Source: Saccoglossus kowalevskii
Taxonomy: Eukaryota > Hemichordata > Enteropneusta > Harrimaniidae
DNA length: 10,428 nucleotides
Assembly (NCBI RefSeq): GCF_000003605.2
Contig: NW_003130859.1
Location: 229,553-239,980, forward strand
Direction of reading: 5' to 3'
This document shows, in pieces, positions 8,547 through 10,428 of the stretch (its first letter is position 1; each line of letters starts with the position of its first letter). The notes beneath the pieces are model-generated. The model was not told the origin of the DNA, searched no databases, and worked only from the letters and a program-made list of their open reading frames with translations. The translations under genes and the position numbers were made by a program.

Positions 8547-8619
8547 GTAAATTATTACCCCTTTTTCAAAAACAGTTTGAAAAAAAGTACTGTACTTTTA
8601 TCTTTCACCTGCCAAGAAT

Positions 8620-10428
8620 AGTCAATATCAAACTTCATATATACACCATTCGTTGGTCAATATCAAACTTCATATATACACCATTTGTTGGTCAGTATCA
8701 GAATTCATATATACATTATTCATTGATCAGTATCGGAATTCATATATACACCATTCAGTGATAAGTATCGGAATTCATATACACAACATTCATTGGTCAA
8801 TATCGCTATTCATATACACACCATTTATTCATTAATCAGTATCGGAATTCATATATACACCGTTCATTGGTTAATATCAGAACTCGTATACACACCATTC
8901 ATTGGTGAGTATCGGAATTCGTTTATGCACCTTTCATTGGTCAATACCGGAAATCATAGACACACATTCATTGGTCAATATCGAACATAATATATACACC
9001 ATTCATTGGTCAATGTCGGAATTCATGTACACACCATTCATTGGTCAATATCGGAATTCATACAAAAACCATTCATTGCTCAGTATAGGCATTCATATCT
9101 ACATCATTCATTGGTCAATATCGAAATTCATATACACACGATTCATTGGTTGATATCGGAATTCATACATACACCATTCATTTCCAGTATCAGAATTCAT
9201 ATAAACACCATTCACTGGTAAGTATAGGAATTCATATATACATCATTCATTGGTCAATATAGGAATACATATACACGCCATTCATTGGTCAATATCGAAC
9301 TTCATATTTACACCATTTGTTGGTCAGTATCGGAATTCATATATACACCATTCATTGGTCAATATCGGAATTCATATACACACCGTTCATTGGTGATATC
9401 GGAATTAATATATACACCAATCATTGTTAAGTATCAGAATTCATATACACACCATTCACTGGTCAGTATAGGAATTCATATATACACCATTCATTGGTAA
9501 ATATCGAAATACATATCCACACAATTCATTGGTCAGCAACGGAATTCATATATACACCATTCATTGGTCAATATCGGAATTCATATGCACACCATTCATT
9601 GCTCAGTATAGGAATTCATATCTACATCATTCATTGGTCAATATCGGAATTTATATACAACACCATTCATTGGTTGACACAGGAATTTATATACAACACC
9701 ATTCATTGGTTGATACAGGAATTCATATATACATCATTCATTGCCAGTATCAGAATTCATATAAACACCATTCACTGGTCAGTGTAGGAATTTATATATG
9801 CATCATTCATTGGCCATTATCGAACTTCATATTCACACCATTTGTTGGTCAGTATCGGAATTCATATATACACCATTCATTGGCCAATATCGGAATTCAT
9901 ATACACACCATTCATTGTTCAGTATTAGAATTAATATACACACCATTCACTGGTTAGTATAGGAATTCATATATACATCATTCATTGGGCAATATCGGAA
10001 TACATATACACATAATACATTGGTCCGTATCGGAATCCATATATACACCATTCATTGATCAATATCAGAATACATAAACACGCCATTCATTGGTCAATAT
10101 CGAACTTCATATTTACAGTATTTGTTGGTCAGTATCGGAATTCATATATACACCACTGATTGGTCAATATAGGAATTCATATACACACCATCCTTTGGTT
10201 GATATCGGAATTAATATATACATCATTCATTACCAGTATCAGAGTTCATATCCACACCATTCACTGGTGAGTATCGAACATCATATATACACCATTCATT
10301 GGTCAATATCGGAATTTATGTACACGCCATCCATTGGTCAATATCGAACTTCATATAAACACATTTGATAGGTCAGCATCGGAATTCATATACACACCAT
10401 ACACTGGTCAATATCGGAATTCATATAC
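8620..10428 (+). repeat. 35-bp minisatellite, about 50 units, runs off the right edge
   Basis: The repeat starts about 73 bp after the exon 4 donor and continues beyond the window. The usual unit is 35 bp and contains ATTGG, TCAATATCGG, GAATTC and ATACACCATT in that order. A few units differ by 1-3 bp, for example near 9183, 9398 and 10232. The unit ends ACCA-TTCAT-TGGT form a small inverted repeat. Most units keep the GAATTC. Variant units recur in the same order, giving a higher-order period near 525 bp. Because 35 is not a multiple of three, long open frames (for example 9529-9957) are frame-cycling read-through and not genes. Confidence 0.95.
9006..10056 (+). repeat. Higher-order copies (~525 bp, about 15 units) within the minisatellite
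   Basis: A unit variant with CGAACTTCAT occurs at 9296 and 9821, 525 bp apart (15 x 35), and again at 10101, 280 bp on (8 x 35), and 10345. A variant with CATATCTACATC recurs with its TCT at 9098 and 9621 (523 bp). A variant with CCAGTATCAGA recurs at 9184, 9744 and 10233. The differing offsets (523, 525, 560) show gain and loss of single units between copies. Confidence 0.75.

Noticed and set aside
9529-9957. 142-codon open frame, and the other plus-strand frames over 8653-10368
   Set aside because: They are read-through of the 35-bp minisatellite; the same peptide words appear in all frames and there is no start context or non-repeat flank.
8620-10428. CRISPR array or telomeric repeat
   Set aside because: Units abut without spacers and a 35-bp AT-rich unit is not telomeric; it is a minisatellite.

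Overview
This window looks like nuclear DNA of an invertebrate animal, most probably a mollusc. It is AT-rich and has no bacterial-style gene packing. Its only convincing coding matter is a set of short exons with splice-site-like borders separated by long introns. The repeats (an array of about 150-bp units followed by an ACGC/ACGG-like microsatellite, and a long minisatellite) are of kinds common in bivalve genomes. The assignment to mollusc is inference from repeat style, not from a diagnostic gene.

Layout. 1-1360: non-coding AT-rich DNA with several inverted repeats and a short CTGGG microsatellite; no gene seen. 1363-2697: a repeat block that may be one non-autonomous mobile element. It holds seven units of about 150 bp, a CG-rich microsatellite (2430-2470) and a run of three hairpins (2614-2697). 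2698-3317: nothing recognised. 3318-8546: part of a plus-strand ankyrin-repeat gene. Three exons each carry all or part of one ankyrin repeat (3318-3393, 4343-4441, 5130-5229) and a fourth exon (8383-8546) is not recognisably ankyrin. 8620 to the right edge: a 35-bp minisatellite of about 50 units with higher-order structure, sitting in the intron after exon 4.

The ankyrin exons fit together well. With the donors chosen here they join in phase and the spacing of ankyrin consensus positions across both ankyrin-to-ankyrin junctions is exactly right. The exon 3 donor at 5230 leaves one base that completes a codon with the first two bases of exon 4. Against this, the first ankyrin exon has an in-frame TAA just after its DVN motif. 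The locus is therefore either a recently damaged gene, an allele carrying a stop, or a gene in which this exon is skipped or ends a short isoform. The 5' end and the 3' end of the gene lie outside what can be recognised here.

No RNA gene, CRISPR array, prokaryotic defence system or autonomous transposon gene was found. The most unusual material is the minisatellite (regular units, 525-bp higher-order copies, repeated CCAAT cores and splice-donor-like sites) and the interrupted ankyrin gene.
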